Shown here: in pieces, positions 8,778-18,525 of the stretch | Layout: the number at the start of each line of letters is the position of its first letter | How positions within the stretch are numbered: the first letter of the stretch is position 1 | From: Aestuariibacter salexigens DSM 15300 | GTDB taxonomy: Bacteria; Pseudomonadota; Gammaproteobacteria; Enterobacterales; Alteromonadaceae | Assembly (NCBI RefSeq): GCF_000429145.1 | Contig: NZ_AUBH01000004.1 | Coordinates: 248,001 to 312,000, forward strand | Direction of reading: 5' to 3' | DNA length: 64,000 nt | Position numbers and translations under genes: made by a program | Notes under the pieces: generated by a model | Seen by the model: the letters and a program-made list of their open reading frames with translations, nothing else | Told to the model about the DNA's origin: nothing | Databases searched by the model: none

Positions 8778-8806
8778 TTTACCTGAGCGCTATCCTCACC
8801 TAAACT
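8778..8806 (+). promoter_or_regulatory. Promoter of pdhR (pdh operon)
   Basis: TTTACC (8778-8783) and TAAACT (8801-8806) are separated by exactly 17 bases, a plausible sigma-70 promoter. The predicted transcription start, about 8813, falls right at the edge of the PdhR operator. This supports the assignment. Confidence 0.6.
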
Positions 8807-8814
8807 ATGCGGTT

Positions 8815-8831
8815 AATTGGTCTTACCAATT
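8815..8831. promoter_or_regulatory. PdhR operator
   Basis: The 17-base palindrome AATTGGTcttACCAATT contains the known PdhR consensus ATTGGTnnnACCAAT without a mismatch. It lies immediately downstream of the promoter and 19 bases before the pdhR start. This is the classical arrangement for autorepression relieved by pyruvate. Confidence 0.93.
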
Positions 8832-8849
8832 TACAAAATACGTTAATAA

Positions 8850-9599
8850 ATGAAACAAGTACGAGCCAAAAAACTATCGGATGTCATCAGTGAACAGCTT
8901 GAATCTATGATTCTTGATGGTACCTTTTTGGCTGGTCAACGCCTGCCGCCTGAGCGTGAGCTGGCGGAACGTTTTGAGGTCTCAAGGCCTTCAATACGGG
9001 ATGCCATACAGATTCTTCAGGCCAAAGGTTTGCTGGTGCGTAAGCAAGGGGGTGGCACCTTTGTCAATCGCGAACTGAATGCGACTATGACAGACCCTCT
9101 GCTTATGCTGGTTGCTAAGCGTCCGGAAACGCAGTTTGACTTGCTGGAATTTCGTCACGCTCTGGAAGGCATGGCTGCTTACTACGCAGCACTGAGAGGT
9201 CAGCCTGAAGACTATCAGGCGCTCGAGCAAGCCCTCAACGCGCTGCCGTGCGATGATGATTGTGAAGCAGAAGCAAAAGCACTTGCTGAGTTTTATCTGG
9301 TAATGGCGAATGCATCGCACAACATGGTGCTGATGCACGTGATGCGCACCATGAAAGGCATGCTACAGGATAATATTCAGCGTAACTTACAGATGCTGAA
9401 ACATAGCGCGGATGTCTCCGCAGATATCCGCGCACAGCGGCGTCAAATTGTCTCGGCAATAATGCAGCGTGACCCTGATGGAGCCCGCACCGCAAGCAAT
9501 GCCCACTTGGCATTTATTGAGAAAACGTTACTGAACATAAACCGTCGTGATAGCCGTGTACAACGCGCGTTGCGCAGAATTGAAATTAAACCGGCCTAG
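8850..9599 (+). CDS. pdhR: Pyruvate-responsive GntR-family repressor PdhR
   Basis: PdhR represses its own gene and the pyruvate dehydrogenase genes downstream; pyruvate binding releases it. The 249-residue product has an N-terminal winged helix-turn-helix at about 8-75 (GQRLPPERELAERFEVSRPS). The C-terminal FCD-type helical sensor domain spans about 95-230. The family assignment is fixed by the operator just upstream and by aceE downstream. No strong ribosome binding site is visible before the ATG at 8850, which may keep levels low. Confidence 0.95.
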   Translation: MKQVRAKKLSDVISEQLESMILDGTFLAGQRLPPERELAERFEVSRPSIRDAIQILQAKGLLVRKQGGGTFVNRELNATMTDPLLMLVAKRPETQFDLLEFRHALEGMAAYYAALRGQPEDYQALEQALNALPCDDDCEAEAKALAEFYLVMANASHNMVLMHVMRTMKGMLQDNIQRNLQMLKHSADVSADIRAQRRQIVSAIMQRDPDGARTASNAHLAFIEKTLLNINRRDSRVQRALRRIEIKPA

Positions 9600-9717
9600 T
9601 AATGTAGGCTGGTAGGAGTCGTCTGTTGATATAACGGGAAGATTTGCACATTTGCACTATCTTTAAGGTTCTGCCAGCAGATATATAGTCGATTTTATAA
9701 ACGAATAGGAAAGCACC

Positions 9718-12390
9718 ATGACTGATACGATGCATCCGGATGTGGATCCACAAGAAACCCAAGAGTGGTTGGACTCACTGGAATCTGTATTGGAAGAGGA
9801 AGGCGTTGAGCGCGCGCATTACCTTCTCGAAACGTTGATCGAGAAAGCGCGTCGTAGCGGTGCACATTTGCCTTATACGGCAACCACCGCTTACATCAAT
9901 ACGATCCCAGCCGGTCAGGAACCCACCATGCCTGGCGATCAGACCATTGAGACCAAGATCCGCAATGCCATTCGTTGGAATGCGTTGATGATGGTGTTAC
10001 GAGGTTCTAAAAAGGATCTTGAGTTGGGAGGTCATATCTCCAGCTTCGCCTCTTCGGCCATGTTATACGATGTCGGCTTTAACCATTTTTTCCGTGCGCC
10101 GAACGATCAGGATGGCGGTGATTATTTGTTTATTCAGGGACACGTTTCTCCGGGCATATACTCACGTGCTTATATAGAAGGCCGTTTGAGTGAAGAGCAG
10201 CTGGATATGTTCCGCCAGGAAGTTGATGGTAAAGGCTTATCTTCGTACCCGCATCCCAAATTAATGCCGGATTTCTGGCAATTCCCGACTGTGTCTATGG
10301 GTTTGGGGCCGATGCAGGCTATTTACCTGGCACGCTTCCTCAAATATCTGACCAACCGTGGTTTGAAGGATTGCTCAAATCAGCGCGTATGGTGCTTCAT
10401 GGGTGATGGTGAAGTGGACGAGCCGGAAAGCTTGGGCGCAATTGGTCTGGCATCGCGCGAGGGCTTGGACAACCTGACTTTTGTGATCAACTGTAACCTG
10501 CAAAGACTGGATGGTCCGGTACGTGGTAACGGGAAAATTATTCAGGAACTGGAAGGGACATTCCGTGGCGCCGGCTGGGAAGTATTCAAAGTCATTTGGG
10601 GCCGTTACTGGGATCCGCTTCTGGCCAGAGATACGTCTGGCAAGCTGCTGGATGTAATGAATGAGACGGTCGACGGCGAATATCAGAATTACAAATCCAA
10701 AGGTGGCGCATATACCCGTGATAATTTCTTTGGTAAGTACCCTGAATTAAAAGAAATGGTCGCCAACATGTCTGACGAAGACATCTGGCGTCTCAACCGT
10801 GGCGGCCATGATCCAGTTAAAGTGTACGCCGCTTATAAGCGAGCAGTAGACACCAAAGGTCGCCCACAGGTCATTCTGGCTAAAACCGTCAAAGGCTACG
10901 GCATGGGTTCTGCCGGTGAAGGCAAGAATATTGCTCACCAGGTCAAGAAAATGGACATGACGGCCGTCAAACAATACCGGGATCGTTTCAACATACCCGT
11001 TGCCGACGATCAGTTGGAAAACCTGCCGTACTTCAAGTTTGACGAAGACAGCGAAGAGATGAAGTATCTACGCAGTCGTCGTGAGGCGCTGAAAGGCTAT
11101 ATGCCAGCCCGTCTTGCGAAGACCACTGAAGAGCTGCCCGCCCCCCCTCTCAAGGCATTTGAGGCCGTAACCAAAGGCTCTGGGGAGAGAGAAATCTCAA
11201 CCACCATGGCCTTTGTCAGGGTGCTCACTGCACTATTGAAAGATAAGCAGATTGGTAAGCGTATCGTACCCATCATTCCCGATGAAGCCCGTACTTTCGG
11301 CATGGAAGGGTTATTCAGACAGGTTGGTATTTATTCCAGTGAAGGACAGAAATATGTACCTCAGGATGCCGACCAGGTTGCTTACTATAAGGAAGATAAG
11401 AAAGGTCAGGTACTGCAGGAAGGTATCAACGAGCTGGGCGCCATGGCATCCTGGCTGGCTGCCGGTACATCGTATTCATTTAACGATTTACCAATGATCC
11501 CGTTCTATATTTATTATTCCATGTTTGGATTCCAGCGCGTGGGTGATATGGCCTGGGCCGCAGGTGATAGTCAGTGCCGAGGTTTCCTGGTAGGGGGCAC
11601 CGCGGGTCGCACCACGCTTAACGGCGAAGGCTTGCAACACCAGGATGGTCACAGTCATACACAGGCAGCACTTATTCCTAACTGTGTCAGCTACGATCCA
11701 ACCTATGGCTATGAAATCGCTGTAATTGTTCAGGATGGCCTGCGCCGCATGCTCGAAGCGCAGGAGAACGTCTTCTATTACCTGACGGTCATGAACGAAA
11801 ATTACATCCAGCCAGAAATGCCCAAAGGTGCGGAAGAAGGCATCATCAAGGGTATCTACATGCTTGAGCGTGTTGGCACAGCAAAAAGCAAAAAGAAAGT
11901 GAAACTGCTGGGCTGTGGCACTATCCTCGAACAGGTTCGCAAAGCAGCGGCTATGCTCAAAGACGACTATGGCGTCGCCAGTGAAGTCTACAGTGTCACG
12001 TCGTTTAATGAACTGGCCCGTGAAGGTTTTGATTGTGACCGTCATAATATGTTGCACCCGGATGCGAAAGCCCGCACGCCATACATCACGTCAGTATTGA
12101 GTGAAGGTTTTGATGGGCCAACGATCGCTGCTACGGACTACATTAAAAACTTCTCCGATCAGGTGCGAGCTTTTGTGCCGGGCAGCTATCGGGTGCTGGG
12201 TACAGACGGGTTTGGTCGCTCTGACAGCCGTGCTAACCTGCGCCGTCATTTTGAGGTCGATGCTAACTACGTCACCTTTGCCGCGCTTTATGAGTTGCAC
12301 AAAGAAGGGGCGGTGGATGCCAAGACGCTGAAGCAGGCCATCAAGGATCTGGACATTGATCCTGACAAAATCAATCCGCTATACGCCTAA
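9718..12390 (+). CDS. aceE: Pyruvate dehydrogenase E1 component (homodimeric type)
   Basis: AceE is the thiamine-diphosphate enzyme that decarboxylates pyruvate and acetylates the lipoyl groups of AceF. The 890 residues match the single-chain gammaproteobacterial type. The ThDP motif runs from GDGEVDEPE at about residue 229 to the [11 protein letters not shown] segment at about 260. The H-rich [10 protein letters not shown] segment, near residue 640, is the conserved catalytic loop region. An AGGAAAG ribosome binding site precedes the ATG. It is 118 bases after pdhR and 20 bases before aceF. Confidence 0.98.
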   Translation: MTDTMHPDVDPQETQEWLDSLESVLEEEGVERAHYLLETLIEKARRSGAHLPYTATTAYINTIPAGQEPTMPGDQTIETKIRNAIRWNALMMVLRGSKKDLELGGHISSFASSAMLYDVGFNHFFRAPNDQDGGDYLFIQGHVSPGIYSRAYIEGRLSEEQLDMFRQEVDGKGLSSYPHPKLMPDFWQFPTVSMGLGPMQAIYLARFLKYLTNRGLKDCSNQRVWCFMGDGEVDEPESLGAIGLASREGLDNLTFVINCNLQRLDGPVRGNGKIIQELEGTFRGAGWEVFKVIWGRYWDPLLARDTSGKLLDVMNETVDGEYQNYKSKGGAYTRDNFFGKYPELKEMVANMSDEDIWRLNRGGHDPVKVYAAYKRAVDTKGRPQVILAKTVKGYGMGSAGEGKNIAHQVKKMDMTAVKQYRDRFNIPVADDQLENLPYFKFDEDSEEMKYLRSRREALKGYMPARLAKTTEELPAPPLKAFEAVTKGSGEREISTTMAFVRVLTALLKDKQIGKRIVPIIPDEARTFGMEGLFRQVGIYSSEGQKYVPQDADQVAYYKEDKKGQVLQEGINELGAMASWLAAGTSYSFNDLPMIPFYIYYSMFGFQRVGDMAWAAGDSQCRGFLVGGTAGRTTLNGEGLQHQDGHSHTQAALIPNCVSYDPTYGYEIAVIVQDGLRRMLEAQENVFYYLTVMNENYIQPEMPKGAEEGIIKGIYMLERVGTAKSKKKVKLLGCGTILEQVRKAAAMLKDDYGVASEVYSVTSFNELAREGFDCDRHNMLHPDAKARTPYITSVLSEGFDGPTIAATDYIKNFSDQVRAFVPGSYRVLGTDGFGRSDSRANLRRHFEVDANYVTFAALYELHKEGAVDAKTLKQAIKDLDIDPDKINPLYA

Positions 12391-12410
12391 ACGACGAGGA
12401 GAGAGTAATC

Positions 12411-14363
12411 ATGTCAGAGATTAAAGATGTACTGGTCCCCGATGTAGGTGGCGAAGAAGTCGAAGTGATCGAACTATGCGTGTCGCCCGGCGACACTGTT
12501 GAAGCAGAAGATGCGCTGGTTACGGTAGAAAGTGACAAAGCCAGCATGGATATCCCTGCGCCGTTTTCCGGCGTAGTGAAAGAACTTAAGGTAAGCGTGG
12601 GTGATAAAGTCAGCCAGGACAGCCTGCTAGCACTTATTGAAGTTGGCGAAGCCGACAGCGGCGGTGACGACGCTGCAGATGAGCAACCCACTGAAGCACC
12701 CGCACCGTCACCTGCTTCTTCCTCAGACAGTGAAACTGACACTGTTGAGGTTAAGGTACCTGATATCGGTGATGAGAAAGACGTTGAAGTTATTGAGGTG
12801 CTCGTCGCTGTGGGGGACGACGTGGATGTTGAGACTGGCTTAATCACTTTGGAAACAGACAAAGCCACCATGGATGTCCCTTCACCCGCTAAGGGCAAAG
12901 TAAAAGAATTAAAGGTCAGCGTTGGCGATAAGGTATCAGAGGGCTCGCTGGTATTGGTATTGGAAGGCGGTTCAGCAAGTTCTGATGCGTCCGCTTCAAG
13001 CGAGGCGCCCGCGCCATCACCTAGCCCGGCACCATCAACATCATCCGATGCCCAAAGTCAGGTTATTGAAGTCACCGTGCCTGATATCGGCGATGAAACC
13101 GATGTCGACGTTATTGAGGTACTGGTAGCCGCAGGCGATAAGGTTGAGCAGGAAAGCGGATTAATTACGCTGGAGACAGATAAGGCAACAATGGACGTCC
13201 CCTCGCCGCAAGCGGGTACCGTCAAGGAGCTGAAAGTCAGCGTTGGCGATAAAGTATCAAAAGGTTCACTGGTGCTTATGCTGGAAGTCGCAGGACAGCA
13301 AGATGGCGCGTCATCCAGCGATGCTGCGCCCACGCCTACTCCTGCTCCAGCACCTGCTCCATCGGCAGCACCGGCGGCAGCAGCCAAGCCCCCTCCTGTG
13401 CCGCATCACCCATCTGCCGGAGAAAAAGCGCGCAGCGGCAAGGTCCATGCCTCACCGTCAGTGCGTAGACTGGCAAGAGAATTCGGTGTTGATCTGGCTC
13501 AAGTGAACGGCTCAGGTCCGAAAAACCGCATTCTTAAAGAAGATGTACAATCGTATGTGAAGTATGAACTGTCACGTCCCAAGGCCAGAGCCGGAGCGGT
13601 AGCGTCAGGTGAAGGTGGGCTGCAGGTGATACCGCCGCCAAAAGTAGATTTCAGCAAGTTTGGTGAGGTCGAAGAGGTCCCATTAACACGCATTCAAAAA
13701 ATTTCTGGACCTAACCTGCATCGCAACTGGGTAACCATCCCACACGTCACGCAGTTTGAAGAAGCGGACATTACCGATTTGGAAAGCTTCCGCAAAGACC
13801 AGAATGCTATCGCGGAGAAACGCAAGCTTGGCGTTAAAATCACGCCGTTAGTGTTTATGATGAAAGCGGTCGCAGACGCACTGAAAGCTTATCCGGTGTT
13901 TAATACGTCTTTGTCTGAGTCGGGCGAGAGTCTGATCCAGAAAAAGTATTATCACATCGGTATTGCCGTGGACACTCCGGGAGGCCTTGTTGTGCCTGTT
14001 GTCAGAGATGTTGACAAAAAAGGCATACTGGAACTGTCCAAGGAATTGATGGAAATCAGTGTCAAAGCCCGGGACGGCAAATTAAAAGCGGCAGATATGC
14101 AGGGTAGCTGTTTCACCATATCAAGTTTGGGTGGCATTGGCGGCACAGCCTTTACGCCTATTGTAAATGCGCCAGACGTCGCCATCTTAGGTGTATCAAA
14201 AAGCGAAATGAAACCGAAGTGGAACGGCAAGGAGTTCGAGCCACGGTTGATGTTGCCGCTGTCACTGTCATACGACCACAGGGTTATTGACGGTGCTGTC
14301 GCTGCGCGCTTTGCTGTGCATTTGAAGAACGTGCTTGGTGATTTGCGCGAAATGCTGCTGTAA
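12411..14363 (+). CDS. aceF: Pyruvate dehydrogenase E2, dihydrolipoamide acetyltransferase, with three lipoyl domains
   Basis: AceF forms the core of the complex and transfers acetyl groups to CoA. The 650-residue protein has three lipoyl domains with target lysines at K43 (ESDKAS), K151 and K258 (both ETDKAT). They are joined by Ala-Pro-Ser-rich flexible linkers at about 84-110, 188-215 and 297-335. The E1/E3-binding domain follows at about 347-383. The catalytic domain ends with DHRVIDG (H623, D627). Lipoyl domains 2 and 3 are much closer to each other than to domain 1, pointing to a recent duplication. A GAGGAGAG ribosome binding site precedes the ATG. Confidence 0.98.
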   Translation: MSEIKDVLVPDVGGEEVEVIELCVSPGDTVEAEDALVTVESDKASMDIPAPFSGVVKELKVSVGDKVSQDSLLALIEVGEADSGGDDAADEQPTEAPAPSPASSSDSETDTVEVKVPDIGDEKDVEVIEVLVAVGDDVDVETGLITLETDKATMDVPSPAKGKVKELKVSVGDKVSEGSLVLVLEGGSASSDASASSEAPAPSPSPAPSTSSDAQSQVIEVTVPDIGDETDVDVIEVLVAAGDKVEQESGLITLETDKATMDVPSPQAGTVKELKVSVGDKVSKGSLVLMLEVAGQQDGASSSDAAPTPTPAPAPAPSAAPAAAAKPPPVPHHPSAGEKARSGKVHASPSVRRLAREFGVDLAQVNGSGPKNRILKEDVQSYVKYELSRPKARAGAVASGEGGLQVIPPPKVDFSKFGEVEEVPLTRIQKISGPNLHRNWVTIPHVTQFEEADITDLESFRKDQNAIAEKRKLGVKITPLVFMMKAVADALKAYPVFNTSLSESGESLIQKKYYHIGIAVDTPGGLVVPVVRDVDKKGILELSKELMEISVKARDGKLKAADMQGSCFTISSLGGIGGTAFTPIVNAPDVAILGVSKSEMKPKWNGKEFEPRLMLPLSLSYDHRVIDGAVAARFAVHLKNVLGDLREMLL

Positions 14364-14368
14364 CACTC

Positions 14369-14398
14369 ACACCCATTATGTCAATGCATAATGGGTGT
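14369..14398. other. Perfect 12-bp hairpin between aceF and lpd
   Basis: ACACCCATTATG (14369-14380) and CATAATGGGTGT (14387-14398) pair perfectly around a 6-base loop, starting 6 bases after the aceF stop. No T run follows, so this is not a standard terminator. It may protect the 3' end of aceEF mRNA or set the ratio of E1/E2 to E3. Confidence 0.75.
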
Positions 14399-14532
14399 CA
14401 TGTTCTGTTTGCGGAACAGGATAAATAACGGTCGACCCGCGTGCCTGCAGGTTTGCGCCAGCAGGTCGAGCTAGGTAGAATTCGGCGGGTCAAAAACGAA
14501 CGTAATATCGATTAACTTGGATTGAGGTCATA

Positions 14533-15957
14533 ATGAGCGAAATAAAAACCCAGCTGGTGGTACTCGGTGCGGGTCCTGGTGGCTATTCTGCGGCCTTCCG
14601 TGCGGCGGATTTGGGCATTGACACTGTGATTGTTGATGCACGTGAAACGCTTGGTGGTGTATGTCTGAATGTTGGATGTATTCCATCCAAAGCATTGCTG
14701 CACGTTGCTAAAGTAATCAAAGAAGCGAAAGAATTAGCCGCTCATGGTGTTTCGTTTGGCGAACCTCAAATTGATCTTGATAAGCTGCGTAGTTACAAAG
14801 ACAGCGTTGTCGGCCAGCTGACGAAAGGCCTGTCAGGCATGTCCAAAATGCGCAAGGTCAAGCACGTACAGGGTTACGGTAAATTTACTGGCTCTAACAC
14901 CCTGGAAGTTGATGGCAAAGAAGGTAAAACCACCATTACCTTTGACAACGCCATTATTGCCGCAGGCTCTGAACCTGTCACCCTGCCGTTCATTCCACAC
15001 GACGATCCGCGCGTAATTGACTCCACCGGCGCCCTGGAAATGGACAGTATCCCAGAAAAAATGCTGGTACTGGGCGGAGGTATTATCGGCCTCGAAATGG
15101 GTACGGTATATCAGGCGCTAGGCGCCCAGATTGACGTCGTTGAGTTCCTCGATCAGCTTATTCCAGCAGCGGATAAAGACATCGTGAAGGTCTACACCAA
15201 AACGATGAAAGACAAATTCAATGTCATGCTGGAGACGAAAGTCACCGCAATTGAAGCCAAAGACGATGGCCTGTATGTCAGCTTTGAAGGTAAGCAGGCC
15301 CCGGCAGAACCTGTCAAATATGACAAAGTTCTGGTCGCAGTCGGACGTCGTCCAAACGGTTCGCTGATTGACGCCGATAAAGCAGGTGTGACCGTTGACG
15401 AGCGTGGCTTCATCAATGTTGATAAGCAAATGCGCACTAACGTCAGCCATATCTTCGCAATTGGTGATCTGGTCGGTCAGCCTATGCTGGCCCACAAAGC
15501 TGTACATGAAGGCCATGTCGCGGCTGAAGTCATCGCTGGTAAGAAGCATTACTTTGACCCACGTTGCATTCCTTCAGTTGCTTACACTGAGCCAGAAGTT
15601 GCCTGGGTTGGACTGACCGAAAAAGAAGCCAAAGAACAAGGCATCAATTACGAGGCAGCGGTATTCCCGTGGTCAGCCTCTGGTCGCGCAATCGCATCAG
15701 ATGCCACCAACGGTATGACCAAAATGCTGTTTGATAAAGACAGTGGTCGCGTCATCGGTGGCGCAATGGTTGGCACCAACGCCGGTGAGATGCTGGGCGA
15801 AATTGGTCTGGCGATCGAGATGGGCGCAGATGCCGAAGATATTGCACTGACCATTCACGCGCACCCCACATTGAATGAATCTATCGGTCTGGCGTCGGAA
15901 ATTTTTGAAGGCAGCATTACCGACTTGCCTAACCCGAAAGCCAAGAAAAAGAAATAA
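14533..15957 (+). CDS. lpdA: Dihydrolipoyl dehydrogenase (E3)
   Basis: Lpd reoxidises dihydrolipoyl groups of the pyruvate and 2-oxoglutarate dehydrogenase complexes with FAD and NAD+. The 474-residue product has the FAD-binding GAGPGGY motif at residues 12-18. The redox disulfide is in GGVCLNVGCIPSK (C44, C49), and an NAD-binding GGGIIGLE segment lies near 183. The C-terminal base is in HAHPTLNE (H444, E449). An AGG box lies 6 bases before the ATG. The 169-base gap from aceF and the hairpin in it allow separate control. Confidence 0.98.
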   Translation: MSEIKTQLVVLGAGPGGYSAAFRAADLGIDTVIVDARETLGGVCLNVGCIPSKALLHVAKVIKEAKELAAHGVSFGEPQIDLDKLRSYKDSVVGQLTKGLSGMSKMRKVKHVQGYGKFTGSNTLEVDGKEGKTTITFDNAIIAAGSEPVTLPFIPHDDPRVIDSTGALEMDSIPEKMLVLGGGIIGLEMGTVYQALGAQIDVVEFLDQLIPAADKDIVKVYTKTMKDKFNVMLETKVTAIEAKDDGLYVSFEGKQAPAEPVKYDKVLVAVGRRPNGSLIDADKAGVTVDERGFINVDKQMRTNVSHIFAIGDLVGQPMLAHKAVHEGHVAAEVIAGKKHYFDPRCIPSVAYTEPEVAWVGLTEKEAKEQGINYEAAVFPWSASGRAIASDATNGMTKMLFDKDSGRVIGGAMVGTNAGEMLGEIGLAIEMGADAEDIALTIHAHPTLNESIGLASEIFEGSITDLPNPKAKKKK

Positions 15958-15974
15958 CGTATTTCATGTACAGC

Positions 15975-15999
15975 AGGGGCCAATTAATGGCCCCTTTTT
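15975..15999 (+). terminator. Rho-independent terminator of the pdh operon
   Basis: AGGGGCC (15975-15981) and GGCCCCT (15989-15995) form a strong 7-bp stem with a 7-base loop followed by a run of five Ts. It lies 17 bases after the lpd stop. Confidence 0.93.
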
Positions 16000-16064
16000 C
16001 GTTTATACGGGTATACACTTAGCTACTCATCCCTACATCTCACATAACTCAAATGGAGACACCA

Positions 16065-17111
16065 ATGAAAACAATAGGTTATGCAGCACATTCCTCTGAC
16101 GCACATATGGTGCCCTATCATTTTGAACGTCGCGCTTTGCGAAATAACGATGTTGCCATTGAGATCCTTTACAGCGGCATTTGTCACTCTGATTTACACA
16201 CGGTAAATGGCGACTGGGGCCCGCAGCCTTATCCACTGGTACCAGGCCATGAAATTGTTGGTCAGGTGATTGAAACCGGGCCTGATGTAACGGGCTACAA
16301 GGTGGGTGACAAGGTTGCAGTAGGCTGTATGGTAGATAGCTGTCAGCAATGCGACCAGTGTCATAATCATGAAGAGCAGTACTGTCGCAATGGTATGACG
16401 CCAACCTATGGGGCACCTGACCGTATCAGTGGCGAAATCACCCAGGGTGGTTATTCTAAGCACATTGTTGTGCGAGAAGAGTTTGTCTTACGTGTACCAG
16501 ACGCCCTTGACATGCCCCGGGTTGCACCGATTCTGTGTGCTGGCATTACCACCTATTCACCTTTGAAAACCTGGAACGTTAAACAAGGCTCTCGCGTTGG
16601 CGTAATAGGTCTGGGCGGTTTGGGCCATATGGCTGTTAAACTGGCTGCCGCTATGGGCGCTGAGGTAACCGTTATCAGCCGTTCTAATGCCAAAGCCGAA
16701 GAAGCAAAAAGTAGCGGTGCGACAGGAATGTTGGTGTCAACCGATGCTGAAGCAATGAAAAAGGCGACGGCCTCATTTGACCTGATCCTGGACACCGTGC
16801 CCGTCAAGCACAATGTCGATACTTATACTCCGCTGCTGGATATCGATGGCACCCTGGTTATTGTGGGTCAGGTTGGCCCGCTCGAAGAGTCGATGACCAT
16901 TCCATTAATCATGGGCCGACGTCGGGTCGCAGGTTCACTTATTGGTGGTATTAAAGAAACGCAGGAAGTATTGGATTTTTGCGCTGAGCACAACATTCAC
17001 CCTGAGTGTCAGATGATCAACGCCGATGAAATAAACGACGCGTACGCACACCTCAAGAAAGGTGATATTGCACATCGCTTTGTCATTGATATGGCGTCAC
17101 TGTCATTGTAA
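16065..17111 (+). CDS. Zinc-dependent NAD(P) alcohol dehydrogenase (cinnamyl alcohol dehydrogenase/YahK-like)
   Basis: This is a medium-chain alcohol dehydrogenase of 348 residues, probably an NADP-dependent aldehyde reductase. Catalytic zinc residues are C40 (GICHSDLHT), H62/E63 (GHEIVG) and a Cys near 157 (ILCAG). Structural zinc is held by C93, C96, C99 and C107. The Rossmann fold is marked by GLGGLGHMAV near 185. The start at 16065 is chosen because GGAG lies 6 bases upstream; an ATG at 16053 has no such box. The true substrate cannot be told from sequence. Confidence 0.93.
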   Translation: MKTIGYAAHSSDAHMVPYHFERRALRNNDVAIEILYSGICHSDLHTVNGDWGPQPYPLVPGHEIVGQVIETGPDVTGYKVGDKVAVGCMVDSCQQCDQCHNHEEQYCRNGMTPTYGAPDRISGEITQGGYSKHIVVREEFVLRVPDALDMPRVAPILCAGITTYSPLKTWNVKQGSRVGVIGLGGLGHMAVKLAAAMGAEVTVISRSNAKAEEAKSSGATGMLVSTDAEAMKKATASFDLILDTVPVKHNVDTYTPLLDIDGTLVIVGQVGPLEESMTIPLIMGRRRVAGSLIGGIKETQEVLDFCAEHNIHPECQMINADEINDAYAHLKKGDIAHRFVIDMASLSL

Positions 17112-17119
17112 CGCTATTG

Positions 17120-17144
17120 CTGGCCCCTGTTGACCGGGGGCCAG
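17120..17144. terminator. GC-rich hairpin between convergent genes
   Basis: CTGGCCCC (17120-17127) and GGGGCCAG (17137-17144) form an 8-bp stem with a 9-base loop. It sits between the stop of the alcohol dehydrogenase (17111) and the stop of the HMG-CoA reductase (17156). No T run is present in either direction, so termination by this element alone is uncertain. Confidence 0.55.
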
Positions 17145-17155
17145 CCATCAAACCA

Positions 17156-18322
17156 CTAGCGGTTGCGCCCTAAACGTTCGTGACTTGATACCCATTCATC
17201 TGCCACAACTGCGGAAGCTAGCGAAAGTTCACCACATAACACAGTTGCCGCGACTATCTCAGCAAACTTATTGACCTTACCTTTACCATCACAGCCTAAT
17301 ACTTTCAGGCACTCGCCTTGTGATGCTAACCCGGTTCCACCGCCGTAAGTGGCGACCACCAATGAGGGAATGGTCACTGAGAAATAGTAGTCACCGTTTG
17401 GCAGGATCTCACCAAAGGTATACCCCGCTGACGACTCTGCAACGTTTGCAACATCCTGGCCACAGGCAATGAACAAGGCGGTGATACCATTGGCAAAGTG
17501 CGCGCCATTACTGACGCTGTTTGCCATTATCGCGCCCATATTCGAGTACTGGCGCTGACGGAAAAGCGCTTCTGGCGAACAATGCATGATTTCCGTCATC
17601 AAGTTTTTATTTAACGTGATCTCTGCCACGACTCGCTTACCGCGTGTATGCAACGAATTAAGGTGAGAATGTTTTTTATCGGTATCCATATTGGCCGCAA
17701 GCACAAAGTGCTCCAGGCCTTCCGGCTTCTGACCCACTATCCATTCGCATGCGGCGCGCGTCGCTTTGCTCACCATGTTCTGACCGGCTGCATCGCCACA
17801 CTGATAGTTAAATCGCAGCCAGCGTAATTTAGACGCTGCGTATTGCTCAATGTTGGTCAGCTTGCCAACGCTTGTCGTGGACTCAGCAGCAGCGCGAATG
17901 GCATCCATATTCTGCTCTATCCACTGACCAAACTGTCTGGACTCTCTGGCGCTTTTAAATGAGAACATAGGCGCGCGTTGCATCGCATCGTCAAGCACTG
18001 TCGTGGTAATACCACCGCACTCACGGGTCAGACGCATACCTCTGGAGTAACTCGCGACCAGCGTGCCTTCTGTAGTTGCCATGGGTACATAGAATTCGCC
18101 CTGAGCTAGTTCACCGTTCACTAGCATTGGCCCAGCGAAACCGATAGGCACCTGCGCTACGCCAGTAAAGTTCTCAATGTTGCCTGACAATGACTCAGGC
18201 GGGACAGAAAAATGTCCAACATGCTCAAGCGACGCGCCGGTTTGCTGTTCAATAAACGTACGCCTCTGCTTCGCCATATCGAGCGAGTAATCGTTGTTTT
18301 TGTCTCTTGGTATTCTGGCCAC
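17156..18322 (-). CDS. Class I hydroxymethylglutaryl-CoA reductase
   Basis: This enzyme reduces HMG-CoA to mevalonate with NADPH. The 388-residue soluble protein has the class I pattern: ENFTGVAQVPIGFAGP near 50-65 and TTEG with catalytic E85. TDKKHS gives a catalytic lysine (K216 or K217) and ACGQD gives D290. The glycine motif TYGGGTG follows, and the catalytic histidine H381 lies in the C-terminal tail (SSHERLG). All four catalytic positions are present, so it should be active. It stands alone on its strand, with no other mevalonate gene in view. Gammaproteobacteria normally make isoprenoids by the MEP route, so its role is open. Confidence 0.93.
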   Translation of the reverse strand: MARIPRDKNNDYSLDMAKQRRTFIEQQTGASLEHVGHFSVPPESLSGNIENFTGVAQVPIGFAGPMLVNGELAQGEFYVPMATTEGTLVASYSRGMRLTRECGGITTTVLDDAMQRAPMFSFKSARESRQFGQWIEQNMDAIRAAAESTTSVGKLTNIEQYAASKLRWLRFNYQCGDAAGQNMVSKATRAACEWIVGQKPEGLEHFVLAANMDTDKKHSHLNSLHTRGKRVVAEITLNKNLMTEIMHCSPEALFRQRQYSNMGAIMANSVSNGAHFANGITALFIACGQDVANVAESSAGYTFGEILPNGDYYFSVTIPSLVVATYGGGTGLASQGECLKVLGCDGKGKVNKFAEIVAATVLCGELSLASAVVADEWVSSHERLGRNR

Positions 18323-18525
18323 AACATCACCTCATTAGTCAGTTTTTAATCAGTTTATGCGGCCACCAGCCAGATGAGAAATGAATAGTAGTGATAGACA
18401 TGTATTACAAAAGAAAGACAGCAACTGATATGCATTTTTAATCAATAAGAAATATTTTTTTCAGCTACTAGGCAAATCGAAAAAGAGGCGTACAATCGCG
18501 CCGTTTAAAATTCACTCAATTCTGT

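Noticed and set aside
11488-12057. Minus-strand frame opposite aceE
   Set aside because: It is a shadow of the conserved aceE catalytic region, and its Phe/Thr/His-rich composition reflects the opposite-strand codons.
12371-13387. Long open frames on the minus strand opposite aceF
   Set aside because: They are rich in Ser, Thr and Ala and mirror the Ala-Pro linkers and lipoyl domains of aceF; they have no family pattern.
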